A stretch of DNA of 64,000 nucleotides from JAGQSZ01 sp049647585 (GCA_049647585.1 JBARXY010000020.1:49497-113496); one strand, 5' to 3'. Positions 35,122 through 43,930 are shown, counted from the first letter of the stretch. Made by a program: numbers and translations. The notes: generated by a model from the letters alone, not told the origin.

Positions 35122-35353
35122 CGGCGACCTGAGTCGGGACCTTGTGTAGCGAGGAACGCCCCGCGGATTCTGAGCAGGGGCTGATCGCAGGGCTATTGCT
35201 CGCGGGAGATCTGCTTGCCTCGGCCCTAAACTGTCCGGCGTGCCGACCCGGCGAGTGGCCGGCGTAGCGAGTTAGGGCAGAAATACCCAGTGTTGGTCGT
35301 CCTATAGGCAGGATTGCTGCCCCTGGTGCCTTGCACTGAAACCTGGAGCGAAG

Positions 35354-35470
35354 ATGGCGAAGACGGAAATCCGCAGACGTAAGCCCTCCAAGTGGGTCAC
35401 CGTGATGACCGCATTGCTTGCGGTCGCAATGGTGCTAACCCTCGCGACGTCGTTCCTTACAGGATTCTGA
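35354..35470 (+). CDS. Small single-pass membrane protein (38 aa)
   Basis: A short ORF begins ATG at 35354 with GGAG about 6 bases upstream. It has a basic N-terminus (MAKTEIRRRKPSK), one hydrophobic helix and stop TGA at 35470. Similar short basic-plus-helix proteins are common and conserved in actinobacteria. The 232-base region before it (35122-35353) holds no gene; it contains several GC-rich self-complementary segments and a short GGCAGGATTGCTGCC stem. Confidence 0.6.
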   Translation: MAKTEIRRRKPSKWVTVMTALLAVAMVLTLATSFLTGF

Positions 35471-35547
35471 CGGGTCGTCAGGGGAGAGATTCCCAGAAAA
35501 GAGCCGGGCTAGGCGTCCAAGCGGTCGCCTCCCGAAAACCGTGATCG

Positions 35548-35620
35548 TGGGCCCCGCGGGGATCGAACCCGCGACCGATGGATTAAAAGTCCACTGCTCT
35601 ACCAACTGAGCTAGAGGCCC
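35548..35620 (-). tRNA. tRNA-Lys (anticodon TTT)
   Basis: This 73-base tRNA has a complete cloverleaf on the minus strand. The acceptor 5' GGGCCTC pairs with GGGGCCC with one G-T wobble, and there is a D-stem GCTC/GAGC. The anticodon loop CTTTTAA has TTT in the middle, the T-stem GCGGG/CCCGC carries loop TTCGATC, and the discriminator is A. CCA is not encoded. Everything to the right of its 5' end differs in character from the left, so it marks the island boundary. Confidence 0.95.
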
Positions 35621-35728
35621 GGGAGGTCCGCGTAACCCTCAGCGGAACTCGTGGGAGAAATTGTGCCACAGCATTCACAGTGTCATGAATCCCGATGCCG
35701 ACAAACGGGTTGTCCCAATCAATAGCAA

Positions 35729-35748
35729 AGACAAAGTATTATTTGTCT
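35729..35748. promoter_or_regulatory. AT-rich palindrome upstream of the first island gene
   Basis: AGACAAA and TTTGTCT form a 7-bp inverted repeat with 6-base spacer (35729-35748), extendable with mismatches to GCAAA/TTTGC. It lies 24 bases before the start at 35772 in an AT-rich stretch unlike the surrounding genome, and fits an operator or promoter element. Confidence 0.55.
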
Positions 35749-35771
35749 GTTTGTTTGCTTATACTTCTTCC

Positions 35772-36119
35772 ATGGCGGATCTTCTAACGGATGTCCGGCG
35801 TGTTGAGGTCGAAGTGATTGATCTTGAGCGCCAACTTGCCCGTCTTGCGGCTCGACTCGCCGGCAAGCGTGCAGAACTGACACGCCTCCGGGAGTCTGTG
35901 GCCAACGAGCAGTCGGGTGGTCTCCCAGCGAAGCGGACCGATGCGATCATCTCGGTGTTACAACGGGACCCGGTCGCGATGTCACCGTCGGAAGTCGTTG
36001 ATGCACTTCACGAGGCTGGCCGCACCGACGAGTTGCGGTCGGTGACCGCCACGCTGGCGCATTTGATGAAGGTGAACCGGGTCCTGCGGCAGGGTCGTGG
36101 CCGCTACCTGGCTGTCTAA
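35772..36119 (+). CDS. Small coiled-coil / winged-helix-like protein
   Basis: This is a 115-residue protein. Residues 1-50 form a heptad-rich coiled coil (LTDVRRVEVEVIDLERQLARL). Residues 60-115 look like a small winged helix (ISVLQRDPVAMSPSEVVDALHE, then LAHLMKVNRVLRQGRGRYL). It is the first gene of the island next to tRNA-Lys, with an AT-rich palindromic upstream region. It could regulate island genes, but that is inference. The 298 bases after it up to 36418 hold no gene I can support. Confidence 0.65.
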   Translation: MADLLTDVRRVEVEVIDLERQLARLAARLAGKRAELTRLRESVANEQSGGLPAKRTDAIISVLQRDPVAMSPSEVVDALHEAGRTDELRSVTATLAHLMKVNRVLRQGRGRYLAV

Positions 36120-36417
36120 CTCAAGGCATTACAGATGAGGAGCCACCTCGACGTTCGGAGTTCCTGGCCGTGCTGGTCGAAACCTGGTGCCATCAGCCGA
36201 CACAACAAGCGGAGGTGAGTTGTAACGGAGCGTCTGCCCCAGAGACCTGCACCTTCTCGTCCCAATCACGCCGAGGACCCGCGCCCTGGCCATCGGCCGC
36301 AATACCGAGTAGCCGCGATAGGTAGGTTGCACCAGTGATGCGTCGAGGGCGATTTTAGGGTGCTGTGCTACAAAAGCCGCACTCGCCCCGTGACTCGCAC
36401 GGTCATCCGGTCCCGCC

Positions 36418-37404
36418 CTACAACGCGACGCCGGACACTGATCGAATGTCGACCACGTAGCTTGTCCCGTCAGCTGTCGCCAACATCCGGGACGCCAGCC
36501 CTAGGCAGCCGACTGCCGTCTCTCGTGGCACCCCTTCCATCTGATGGGCCCATCGGTTCCGCGCGATCCTGTATTCATCAAGCTCCGCGGCAACCGGCTC
36601 GGGCATCTCACCGGTTACCCGAAGTAGCTCAGTCACCGTGGTGATGTTCAGCTTCCCGAGGTTTTTCGGAATGAGGCGGTCAGTGGACCTAATCCGCTCA
36701 GCAGTGCCGGACCACATGCGGTTAGCAGCGTTCTCGCACAACGCAAAGGCCAGCACGACCGTCGTGTCCGGGTCACGAGATTCGAGCGCTGCGCATGCAT
36801 TCAGCAGCACCTCGTAGCGACGCAACGCACCGACACCTCCAGCAGCGTAGACCGCAGCGAGCCGCTCGATCGCCAGCTGGAAGTCCTGCGGACGGCGTTG
36901 GTTACGCCCTACCACCCAAGCGTCTTTCACGTGCATCCAAGTACCAAGGGCGGTACCTATCACCTTGCGGTTCGGCACCTTGTACAGATACCGGACGAGT
37001 TCCTCGTTCGCCCGGTAACAGATGACCTCGTCCTTGCCTGTGTCACCGTGTACGAGGGAGCGGTGTGTTACCGGCACTTTCTCAAGGAGCTGGTTAGTGC
37101 CTGAGTGGAACACGGCTTGGAAGGCATTCACCAACGCTGTTCGAGCGGACAGCGCAGGAAACGCGTCGACTCCGTCACCGGTGAACTCGGCGTGGTCGGA
37201 CGGAAACTCGAACATGACGAGCCCGTCGCGATGTACGTGTGCGATGACGCCTTCGCCGATAGGTCCTTGTGCGATTAGCTCGGCGGCGTTTTCGAGACTG
37301 TAGCTACCTGAATGCAGCGACCCGGAGACCATGGGTGTGGATTGCCGGTCAGTCACCCATATCGGCGGCATCAGATAGACGCCCGTCTGCTCCGGCATAT
37401 CCAT
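36418..37404 (-). CDS. Hypothetical protein with C-terminal HEPN-like motif
   Basis: This 328-residue protein has no signal peptide and no membrane segments. The C-terminal helical region has RNRWAH near residue 285, which fits the RNxxxH motif of HEPN ribonucleases found in toxin-antitoxin and defence proteins. The N-terminal half is unrecognised. Its place in a defence-rich island supports a role as an RNase-type effector, but no antitoxin partner is adjacent. The 227 bases between it and the next gene at 37632 show nothing I recognise. Confidence 0.6.
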   Translation of the reverse strand: MDMPEQTGVYLMPPIWVTDRQSTPMVSGSLHSGSYSLENAAELIAQGPIGEGVIAHVHRDGLVMFEFPSDHAEFTGDGVDAFPALSARTALVNAFQAVFHSGTNQLLEKVPVTHRSLVHGDTGKDEVICYRANEELVRYLYKVPNRKVIGTALGTWMHVKDAWVVGRNQRRPQDFQLAIERLAAVYAAGGVGALRRYEVLLNACAALESRDPDTTVVLAFALCENAANRMWSGTAERIRSTDRLIPKNLGKLNITTVTELLRVTGEMPEPVAAELDEYRIARNRWAHQMEGVPRETAVGCLGLASRMLATADGTSYVVDIRSVSGVAL

Positions 37405-37631
37405 GCGGTGACCCTAATGGAGTAGCCCGAAAACCCGGGGTGGACCACATCGACGCTGTCTTTCGCCTGGGACGACGGAAGCAAGGGCCCATTCATGCTC
37501 GCCACTTTCAAAGGGTGTACCGTCAATATCATCGCCCTCAACTCACAGCAGCAGTCTCCAATCGAGCGAGTCAGCCTGGTCGAGAACTACAGCGATCCCT
37601 CGGGATGTACAGCACCGGGCACCGACAATTT

Positions 37632-38996
37632 TCAGGGGGCTTTGTTGTTGGCGGCGTTTCTGGAGGCTCCGCTGTGTAGCCACCAGGCTCGTGAGTTGTT
37701 GAGTATTGCCCATGACATTGCAGCGAGGACTTGGCGGCGCCATCCGAGGGCTGGTGCCCGGTCTGCGACGAGGGTGCGTTTGAATTCTGCGTTGATTGCT
37801 TCGGCGTCGTTGCGGAGCCCGTAGATGACCGCAAAGTCTGGGCAACTGGGTGGAATCAGTCGTATCTGGTCGGTTCGTCCGGGGCCAGGATCTGCTGGTT
37901 GGGGGTGAGGGTTGATCCACGCTGTGAACGAGCCGTGTCGACATCGGATGGTTACACCGAGGTTGAGGCGCCAGGTTTTGTTCGCGCGCTGGTGACGTCG
38001 TATCTGGGTTCGTTGCAGTGGTGGGCTGAGCGTGATTGTGCCGTCGTCGGTGAGAACGGCGTCGTGGATGTCACCGTTGTGGACCACGAGTTGATGCTCG
38101 CAATCGCGTCCACCGCGTTTGCCTACCGTGTGGGTCCATGTGCCGAGCGGGACTTTGCGATATGTGCGTTCGTTGTCCTTGTGCGACTCGGGATGCACCT
38201 TGTTGACGACGACGATTCCATGGCCGTCCATGAGGATCTGGTGGTGGCTACCGCGAAACGCGCCGTCGTAGACAACGGCCTGGATGCCTCCGTTGGCTTC
38301 GGTGAGAACGTTTTGAATTAGCGCTGTTGCCTTGGCGGCTTCTTGTCCGGGTCCGTCTGCTCGACCGACTGCGAGAATGAGACGCCGGTGGCGTTGGGTG
38401 CCTCGGGTGGCAACGAAAACAATGTTGTTTCCGACAATTTTGCCGTCATGTCGGGTGTACTCGCCTGCGTCGAGATCGATCCGTTTCCCGTTCAACTCGC
38501 GGTTCTTGTAGATGGGTCTCACGACTGTGCCGTCTCCGTAGATGACCCGTTCCGGCGATGGGTGCGTCAGGGACCCTCGACCATCGGCTCGAATTAGACC
38601 GAGCGCTTGAGCTTGGATGATCGAGTGGATCGTGAACGCCCGGCTGAACGCTTCGAGGTTCTCGTCGGAGCACAGGTTGTCGCGCACATGTCGATATGTG
38701 TGAGAGGTCAACCGCTCACAGTTAACATCGACGGTCACACCCAACGGGTGCGCTCGGGCTGTCTGGTTGTAGATCTCGAGGAGTTGGCGCCACGTTTCGC
38801 GGTCTGCGGTCTCGATGTCTAACCGGTTACCGGACCCGTGAAGACGTGCCAATGCTCCCCACGCGAGATGCAACGCGATCGGGTGTTGTCTGGGCCGCCC
38901 GACCCGAGCTGTCGAGATCTGACTGGCGATGTCGTGCAGCGACGGCCAACTCAACACCGCAATGGTTGCTTCGGTCTTGGAGAGTTGGCGGCTCAC
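37632..38996 (-). CDS. DDE-transposase-like protein, copy A
   Basis: This 454-residue protein has a probable RNase H-like core: first Asp in YGDGTVVRP, second Asp in VVYDGAFRG, and Glu in YGLRNDAEAINAEFK. It ends with LAAMSWAILNNSRAW, which is closely echoed in copy B at 42203. The GTG at 38996 overlaps the stop of the recombinase-like gene as GTGA. No terminal inverted repeats were found by eye, so I do not call it an insertion sequence. Confidence 0.65.
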   Translation of the reverse strand: MSRQLSKTEATIAVLSWPSLHDIASQISTARVGRPRQHPIALHLAWGALARLHGSGNRLDIETADRETWRQLLEIYNQTARAHPLGVTVDVNCERLTSHTYRHVRDNLCSDENLEAFSRAFTIHSIIQAQALGLIRADGRGSLTHPSPERVIYGDGTVVRPIYKNRELNGKRIDLDAGEYTRHDGKIVGNNIVFVATRGTQRHRRLILAVGRADGPGQEAAKATALIQNVLTEANGGIQAVVYDGAFRGSHHQILMDGHGIVVVNKVHPESHKDNERTYRKVPLGTWTHTVGKRGGRDCEHQLVVHNGDIHDAVLTDDGTITLSPPLQRTQIRRHQRANKTWRLNLGVTIRCRHGSFTAWINPHPQPADPGPGRTDQIRLIPPSCPDFAVIYGLRNDAEAINAEFKRTLVADRAPALGWRRQVLAAMSWAILNNSRAWWLHSGASRNAANNKAP

Positions 38997-39880
38997 CGCT
39001 GCGACTTCCAATCAAACCCGATGACGTCTGCTGCGGCGTCAAGACTTCGAACTCCGAGCCGGCGGGCGACCTCATCGATCCTGCCGGTGTCACGGTGTAT
39101 CGAGGCGCCGGCCCACGCCCGTATAGATCCGGGGCGAACATCAGCTTCACCACGCAACCCAGCCGATTGCAGCAAGAACCCGAACAGGTTGCATGTGCCG
39201 GCCTGCGCTGGCAGTTTCCCAGCAGGTCCTTTGGTCGGCACCAGATGCTCTCCGCTTCCAGGTTCGTCGAACCATCGGCGGATCACACTCGTGCCCCACG
39301 GGGTGAGATGACCGTCCCTCGGGTCGACTCGAGCTGCTCCGGGCAGTTTCACCACAGCGGAGCCGCTGTCGAGGTCGATGTCAGCACAGTGGATCAGTGG
39401 TATTTCACGGGTGGTAGCTGTTGCTTCCGCCAGAGCCAGCGCAACAGCGGCGCGAAGCGGAGCACGGCGACGCCCGAGGGCGCACAGCCGCAGGAGCTTG
39501 ATCTCATCATCGGCGAGGGCTCGTGTGGTGAGACTCGATCTGGGTGGCAACTGAATATCGAGTGTCGGGTCTGACCCGAGGATGTCCAGGTACCGTAACG
39601 ACCGGTAGATCGCCCGCAGCGTCGTGCGCCGAAAATGCAGCGTTGCTATCGACGGCTCCGTTCCGTCTCGGGTAGCAGCGAAGATGAACCCGTCGCAATC
39701 ACCGGCGCTCACACCATCGATCGACGAGCGGTGTGCGACGCGTCGAGCGAACCTGTCAGCGACTTCGGACATCCGTTCAAGGGTCGACGAGGTGAACTCT
39801 TCGGCCTCCAACCAGTTCGACGTCGCGATCCGGATCGCATTGCCAGGCGTGAGTCCATCAAGGTCCAGTTGTTCGCTCAT
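38993..39880 (-). CDS. Tyrosine-recombinase-fold protein with lost catalytic residues, copy A
   Basis: This 295-residue protein resembles a phage-type integrase catalytic domain (TTREIPLIHCADIDLDSG, then RPGSIRAWAGAS and ARRLGVRSLDAAADVIG). The active-site Arg positions remain, but the HxxR histidine reads Gly, the LGH histidine reads Val and the Tyr position reads Val. It cannot cut DNA as a normal integrase and may only bind DNA. It is coupled by GTGA to the DDE-like gene downstream. The ATG at 39880 is preferred over an upstream in-frame start at 39916. Confidence 0.65.
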   Translation of the reverse strand: MSEQLDLDGLTPGNAIRIATSNWLEAEEFTSSTLERMSEVADRFARRVAHRSSIDGVSAGDCDGFIFAATRDGTEPSIATLHFRRTTLRAIYRSLRYLDILGSDPTLDIQLPPRSSLTTRALADDEIKLLRLCALGRRRAPLRAAVALALAEATATTREIPLIHCADIDLDSGSAVVKLPGAARVDPRDGHLTPWGTSVIRRWFDEPGSGEHLVPTKGPAGKLPAQAGTCNLFGFLLQSAGLRGEADVRPGSIRAWAGASIHRDTGRIDEVARRLGVRSLDAAADVIGFDWKSQR

Positions 39881-40064
39881 CAGCCCGGATGGTGCCCGCC
39901 CCTCGCCACACGCCACTCGCCGCTTTGGCGATGCTCCTCACCACAAGCAGAGTCAAACGAGCCGCGAGGCCGATGACCGTTGGAGTCCCAAGTGCCAGTA
40001 GGTGATCGGCTGGATTGCTCACACCTATCTGCTTGGCAGCAATTATCTGGAACGGCGTGAACAC
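39858..40064 (-). CDS. Small possible membrane protein before the recombinase-like gene
   Basis: This 68-codon ORF (GTG start) has one hydrophobic segment (TPTVIGLAARLTLLVVRSI). It ends 23 bases inside the recombinase-like gene, so it could be the first gene of a three-gene coupled operon. There is no clear ribosome-binding site, so confidence is low. Confidence 0.35.
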   Translation of the reverse strand: MFTPFQIIAAKQIGVSNPADHLLALGTPTVIGLAARLTLLVVRSIAKAASGVWRGAGTIRADERTTGP

Positions 40065-40221
40065 CAGGATGCAGGCGGACTGCCCTGTGTTCCGTCAGAG
40101 TCGCAGGCACCAAGGTATCCGAAGGCTGCTGGTAGCTTCTCGGACAACGATGAGGGTGACGACAACCATTCGGTTGGAGTGGCGTGGAGGCCGCCCTCGC
40201 GCTGAATAGGGAGGACTGACC

Positions 40222-40530
40222 ATGGGATTTCTCAGCCGAATGCTGGTTCCGCGCTCGGTGCGTCGCGCTGCCAACCCGGTTCGTTCCACGAAGCGTGTGA
40301 TTCGACGGGCTGTCGTACCCAAGCCCGTTCGCAAGGCGACCTATGGCGCCTCGCAGGTCCGTAACCCCATGAAGTCTGCCGTGTACCACGGCATTGAGCG
40401 ACCACTTGCTACTGCTGCTCGTGGCGGGTCAAGGAAGCGGAGCACGGTTCCGGCGCCGGTATATAGACATGGCTCATGCGCGGTGAAGCATCGATCGCCC
40501 GAGGCGGCCGAGCGCTGTCGCAACCCTTGA
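40222..40530 (+). CDS. Small basic protein with C-terminal Cys/His motif
   Basis: This 102-residue, strongly basic protein (MGFLSRMLVPRSVRRAA...) has a good AGGGAGGA ribosome-binding site 7 bases before the ATG. The C-terminus HGSCAVKHRSPEAAERC has a Cys/His pattern that may bind zinc. The function is unknown. It ends one base before the convergent recombinase-like gene. Confidence 0.6.
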   Translation: MGFLSRMLVPRSVRRAANPVRSTKRVIRRAVVPKPVRKATYGASQVRNPMKSAVYHGIERPLATAARGGSRKRSTVPAPVYRHGSCAVKHRSPEAAERCRNP

Positions 40531-40531
40531 T

Positions 40532-41398
40532 CTAGTTCCCACCGTTACTGTCAAAGCAGTCGCGGACGACTGCTTTCGTTGACGTTGTGTCGATGGTTCG
40601 TAGTAGCCGGTCGAGGGATTTCGCCCCCATTGCCTCAGCGATGTTCTCGAGTCGTTCGCCGTTCTCATAGAGCCGCTGCGCGTAGGTGTTGCGAATAGAC
40701 GTGGGTGTCAACGTCGGGTCCGAGCCGAGCCCGGCGATGCGGAGCACCCTTTTGAGGTTGCCGCTCGCGGATGCCTGAGCGTTGTTTGTCCCCGGGTCGT
40801 TGCCGTCGTAGAGCAACGGTGTCGAGCGGTCACGTCCGTTGACCTCGTTGAGACGTCGAATGAGAATCCGGGTTCCCCAGTCATCGAGCTCGACGGTTCG
40901 TGGCAACTGGTCCCGGCCACCGCCGAGGTGGACTTTCCCGACTGATGAAACATGGGCGGCGGTGATCGGAATCCGGATTAGTTCCCCGGACATAGCGGAG
41001 CGTTCAGCGATCACATATTGGGCGGGGGTCAGTTCACACCTCTGGTCCCAGCGCGAGACCGTGACCCTACAAATGGCTTGTTCGACTCGAGCCAGAGGTC
41101 GTGAACGCATTCCGTTGGGAATTGTCCATGGGGGCCGGTGAAGTGATTCCGGTGCAGACCCGTCATGTAGGTGGGCGGCGAGGAACGCTGCCCACCGGAG
41201 ATGCCCTTTGCCGTGCCCAGGGTCCAGGAAAACTGAAGCGACATGGTGGGTGTCGCGACACTCAGCGAGCACAGCGAGTTCGTCGAGCAGTCGCGCGACG
41301 CAGCTTTCAACAGCCACGTCGGTTGAAGCCAACATCGAGATGATGCCGTGAGGGTTGACGAGGTCCGGGGCGCGGAGGGAGATCTGGTTTGAAGCCAT
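40532..41398 (-). CDS. Tyrosine-recombinase-fold protein with lost catalytic residues, copy B
   Basis: This 288-residue protein has the same architecture as the product of 38993..39880. TPTSIRNTYAQRL stands at the HxxR position, with Thr for His, and EAMGAKSLDRLLRT at the LGH/Tyr position, with Ala and Thr for His and Tyr. Both copies keep the Arg and a SLD motif. The ATG at 41398 is used; the frame is open further to 41623 but overlaps the divergent gene. It lies about 800 bases from DDE-like copy B. Confidence 0.6.
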   Translation of the reverse strand: MASNQISLRAPDLVNPHGIISMLASTDVAVESCVARLLDELAVLAECRDTHHVASVFLDPGHGKGHLRWAAFLAAHLHDGSAPESLHRPPWTIPNGMRSRPLARVEQAICRVTVSRWDQRCELTPAQYVIAERSAMSGELIRIPITAAHVSSVGKVHLGGGRDQLPRTVELDDWGTRILIRRLNEVNGRDRSTPLLYDGNDPGTNNAQASASGNLKRVLRIAGLGSDPTLTPTSIRNTYAQRLYENGERLENIAEAMGAKSLDRLLRTIDTTSTKAVVRDCFDSNGGN

Positions 41399-41526
41399 GT
41401 TCGCACCGTCCACCCAACGCTCCCGGCGGCAACAAGGTGCGACGCGGGGAGCCGTCTGAAGCGTCGTTCCTGCGCGATGTCGCTCGCAGAGGGTGAGGCA
41501 CTCTCTCGTCAGTAGCCTCGACGTCC

Positions 41527-42090
41527 ATGTCGAAATCCAAGCCAAGGCCGTTGCCGACCCAGACACAACGCGACGAGTTCGAGGGATCATTTTCGTACCA
41601 CGTCGGCGTGTTGATGGCCACAAGTCGCCTCTACCTCAACCAAGGCGCGCAACTGGCCAACAACACGGGCGGACCGAATCCGCAGTACGCCGCCGCCGAC
41701 GCACTATTTGAGATGATCCTCGTGAGAGTCCGAAGCTTCGACTCCTTCTTAGGTTGCGTCGGCAACCAAAAGACCGACGCTCACGCGACCGACTGGGTCC
41801 CTGGGTGGCAAAGAGGGAGCGTGCTTATTGGCACCGAGCGCAACGACATCAGCAAGCGGCTACCTCACCTCACTTACCTGCAACCGCCAGTGCACCAGTG
41901 GCCGATCGGTGAAATCGTCCGCCGCTGCTGCGAGGGGCTGGAAGCCTTCCTTTTCCAAGTCGGACCTTCGGCTCCAAAGGAGTGGGAAGACCGACACATC
42001 GAGCTTGAAGAGTTCCTCAAAGAGCACGCAACGCAGCAGTGGAATCGAATCTGGACCGAGAACGACAACCACGCTCACCGGCGTCAGTGA
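41527..42090 (+). CDS. Hypothetical helical protein
   Basis: This 187-residue soluble protein is predicted to be mostly helical. RNDISKRLPHLTY and a terminal acidic helix (EWEDRHIELEEFLKEH) recall small HEPN-like or abortive-infection-associated proteins, but no motif is decisive. It starts ATG at 41527, divergent from recombinase-like copy B, and lies between it and DDE-like copy B. Confidence 0.55.
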   Translation: MSKSKPRPLPTQTQRDEFEGSFSYHVGVLMATSRLYLNQGAQLANNTGGPNPQYAAADALFEMILVRVRSFDSFLGCVGNQKTDAHATDWVPGWQRGSVLIGTERNDISKRLPHLTYLQPPVHQWPIGEIVRRCCEGLEAFLFQVGPSAPKEWEDRHIELEEFLKEHATQQWNRIWTENDNHAHRRQ

Positions 42091-42202
42091 CCCATGGTCG
42101 AGCTGCGAAGACTTGATGGCCACCTTGACCGGGAGCGTCCCGTTCGCTCGCCGATGTTGGTCAGGCCGCTACGGCGCTACCACTAGCGGAGGGTCGGGTG
42201 CC

Positions 42203-43699
42203 TCAGGGAGTTCCTCGTCCGTGTAGGTCGAATGCGATGGCGTTGTTGAGAATGCCGGCACCCAGCGCGTCGAAGATGAAGTCGAGGTAGCGCAGCGATG
42301 TGGATTTTCCGTAGGAGGTCATTTGACCTTTGAACCAGCGGAAGAACGACTCGATGTCGTTCCGCCATCCGTACAGTCCGGAGCTCTGGGGGTGCACGTA
42401 GGGGTAGGCGTTGACCCTGTTGGGCGTCTCAAACTTGCCGATCTTGCCTGACAACTCAAGGCGATATTCGAACAGTCGGTTTGCCCTATCCATGTGCTCG
42501 CATCGGATCTTCCACACTCCGATCATTGTGTGGGAGCCATCGGTGTTGCGGATATGTTCCACCCGGCTGATCGGTGGGACTTCGGTGCGGTGCCACCAGT
42601 CGCGATCTGACCCGCCGTCGTGGACGACCAAGCAGGCGTCGATCGTTGCGATCTGATGACGACAAGGGCCGTTGGGGGTGTCGTGCTCCGCGTCGGGAAG
42701 TTGAGCCACGGCCAGGCGGCGTTTCTCCGACGGTGCGTCTCCGCCTCGGTTTCTTCGTCCCTTGCCTCGGCCCGGCGGCGCCGGGTTCTTTGAACCACGT
42801 TGTGGCACGAGGTCGGACGGAAGTGTGACCACCTTTCGAGGGTCGTTCAGGCTGTGGTTCGGCTGGGCGCGTTCCACGATCGGTAGCGCCCCGTGGCGCA
42901 TGATCCGTCCTTGAGCCGCACCCATCAAGAGTTGGTCATAGCCAATGGTCCGCACCCTGTCTGTCCGGTCAAGGATGCGCATGAGTGCAGCTTCCGCGAC
43001 GGTTACCTCGTCGCCGTCCGGATGGGGTGAGATGTTCAACACCACTCGTTCCCAACGGCGATCACCGCGGACATCCCAGGCGATGATTGGATAGCCGGTG
43101 AGTTTCTTGCCGTTCTTGGTGGTGATGAGAGTTTCAGAGAATCTCGGCTGGAGGCGGGTAGCCCTTGATCCGCGAACTTTGCCGTCGACTTCGGTCACAG
43201 CGGTCATGTGTTTGGCGGTAGTGCCATCTCCCTGCAGGTGGGTGGACCGTCGCGGGATGATGATGTCGGGGTTCGTCTCGGGAAGGAGCCCGATCGCCTC
43301 GGCGGTACCGAGGCCAGCGTCGATGAACGGTCCGTCGAGCGCTTCAAGCAACTCGGGGAACCTTTCGTCATGGCGGATGAGGCGTAGATGCTCCCAGCGT
43401 GGCGGCTTCTCCGGTAGCCGACAATTGTGCTCAAGGCCATGAAGTCGAACCTTGTCCCAGTTGTTCTTCAGGTACTCCTCCGCATGGTCGAGACTTTTCG
43501 CGCGCCAGCGGAGAGCGACAAGCAACAGTAGAGATGCCCCGTTGAAGGTTCTCGGCCTACCTGCGTCTGACGGAGGCAGTGTTTCGTCTATCACCGACCC
43601 AAGCAGCGGTAGCCACGGCCAAGCCGCCAACGCGAGCGCATCACGGTCAACTGATCTACGGGTCTGACGCTTGGACAATCTGTTTGCTGAGTTAGACAT
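42203..43699 (-). CDS. DDE-transposase-like protein, copy B
   Basis: This 498-residue protein has acidic motifs in the same order as copy A: QGDGTTAK, IGYDQLLMG and YGWRNDIESFFRWFK, then ALGAGILNNAIAF, which parallels AAMSWAILNNSRAW in copy A. A basic, Pro/Gly-rich insert sits near residues 290-330. The ATG at 43699 is preferred over the frame to 43747. It is divergent from the DISARM operon. No inverted terminal repeats were identified by eye. Confidence 0.65.
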   Translation of the reverse strand: MSNSANRLSKRQTRRSVDRDALALAAWPWLPLLGSVIDETLPPSDAGRPRTFNGASLLLLVALRWRAKSLDHAEEYLKNNWDKVRLHGLEHNCRLPEKPPRWEHLRLIRHDERFPELLEALDGPFIDAGLGTAEAIGLLPETNPDIIIPRRSTHLQGDGTTAKHMTAVTEVDGKVRGSRATRLQPRFSETLITTKNGKKLTGYPIIAWDVRGDRRWERVVLNISPHPDGDEVTVAEAALMRILDRTDRVRTIGYDQLLMGAAQGRIMRHGALPIVERAQPNHSLNDPRKVVTLPSDLVPQRGSKNPAPPGRGKGRRNRGGDAPSEKRRLAVAQLPDAEHDTPNGPCRHQIATIDACLVVHDGGSDRDWWHRTEVPPISRVEHIRNTDGSHTMIGVWKIRCEHMDRANRLFEYRLELSGKIGKFETPNRVNAYPYVHPQSSGLYGWRNDIESFFRWFKGQMTSYGKSTSLRYLDFIFDALGAGILNNAIAFDLHGRGTP

Positions 43700-43789
43700 A
43701 CGCAGGACCGTGGCGCGAGGAGGCGACGTGTCAACCTGCGGCTGCATGCAGCGCCGGGCATGTTCGAACTGGACTCCGATTTGTCTAAC
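43691..43789. promoter_or_regulatory. Inverted repeats in the divergent promoter region before drmD
   Basis: GTTAGACA (43691-43698) and TGTCTAAC (43782-43789) are an 8-bp inverted pair, and GCTGCATGCAGC at 43741-43752 is a perfect 12-bp palindrome. All lie in the 231-base gap between DDE-like copy B and drmD. Operator function is inferred from position. Confidence 0.4.
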
Positions 43790-43930
43790 GGAGGGCTCGT
43801 CGCGGCGAGTTGATCCGAACTTGTCGAGACAGCCGCAATTACGACAGCAGGACCCGTCGTCGGGCCGGTGGGATGATCTCTTTCGCGGCCTATGCTCCTT
43901 ATCGACCGCAGGAGAGGGGATCTTGGCGAC

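Noticed and set aside
36129..36332. 67-codon minus-strand frame that looked like a transposase end
   Set aside because: It is too short, with no recognisable motif or ribosome-binding site, and no matching element nearby.
38846..39574. 242-codon plus-strand frame opposite the recombinase-like gene
   Set aside because: The minus-strand frame has integrase-fold motifs and GTGA coupling, so this is a shadow.
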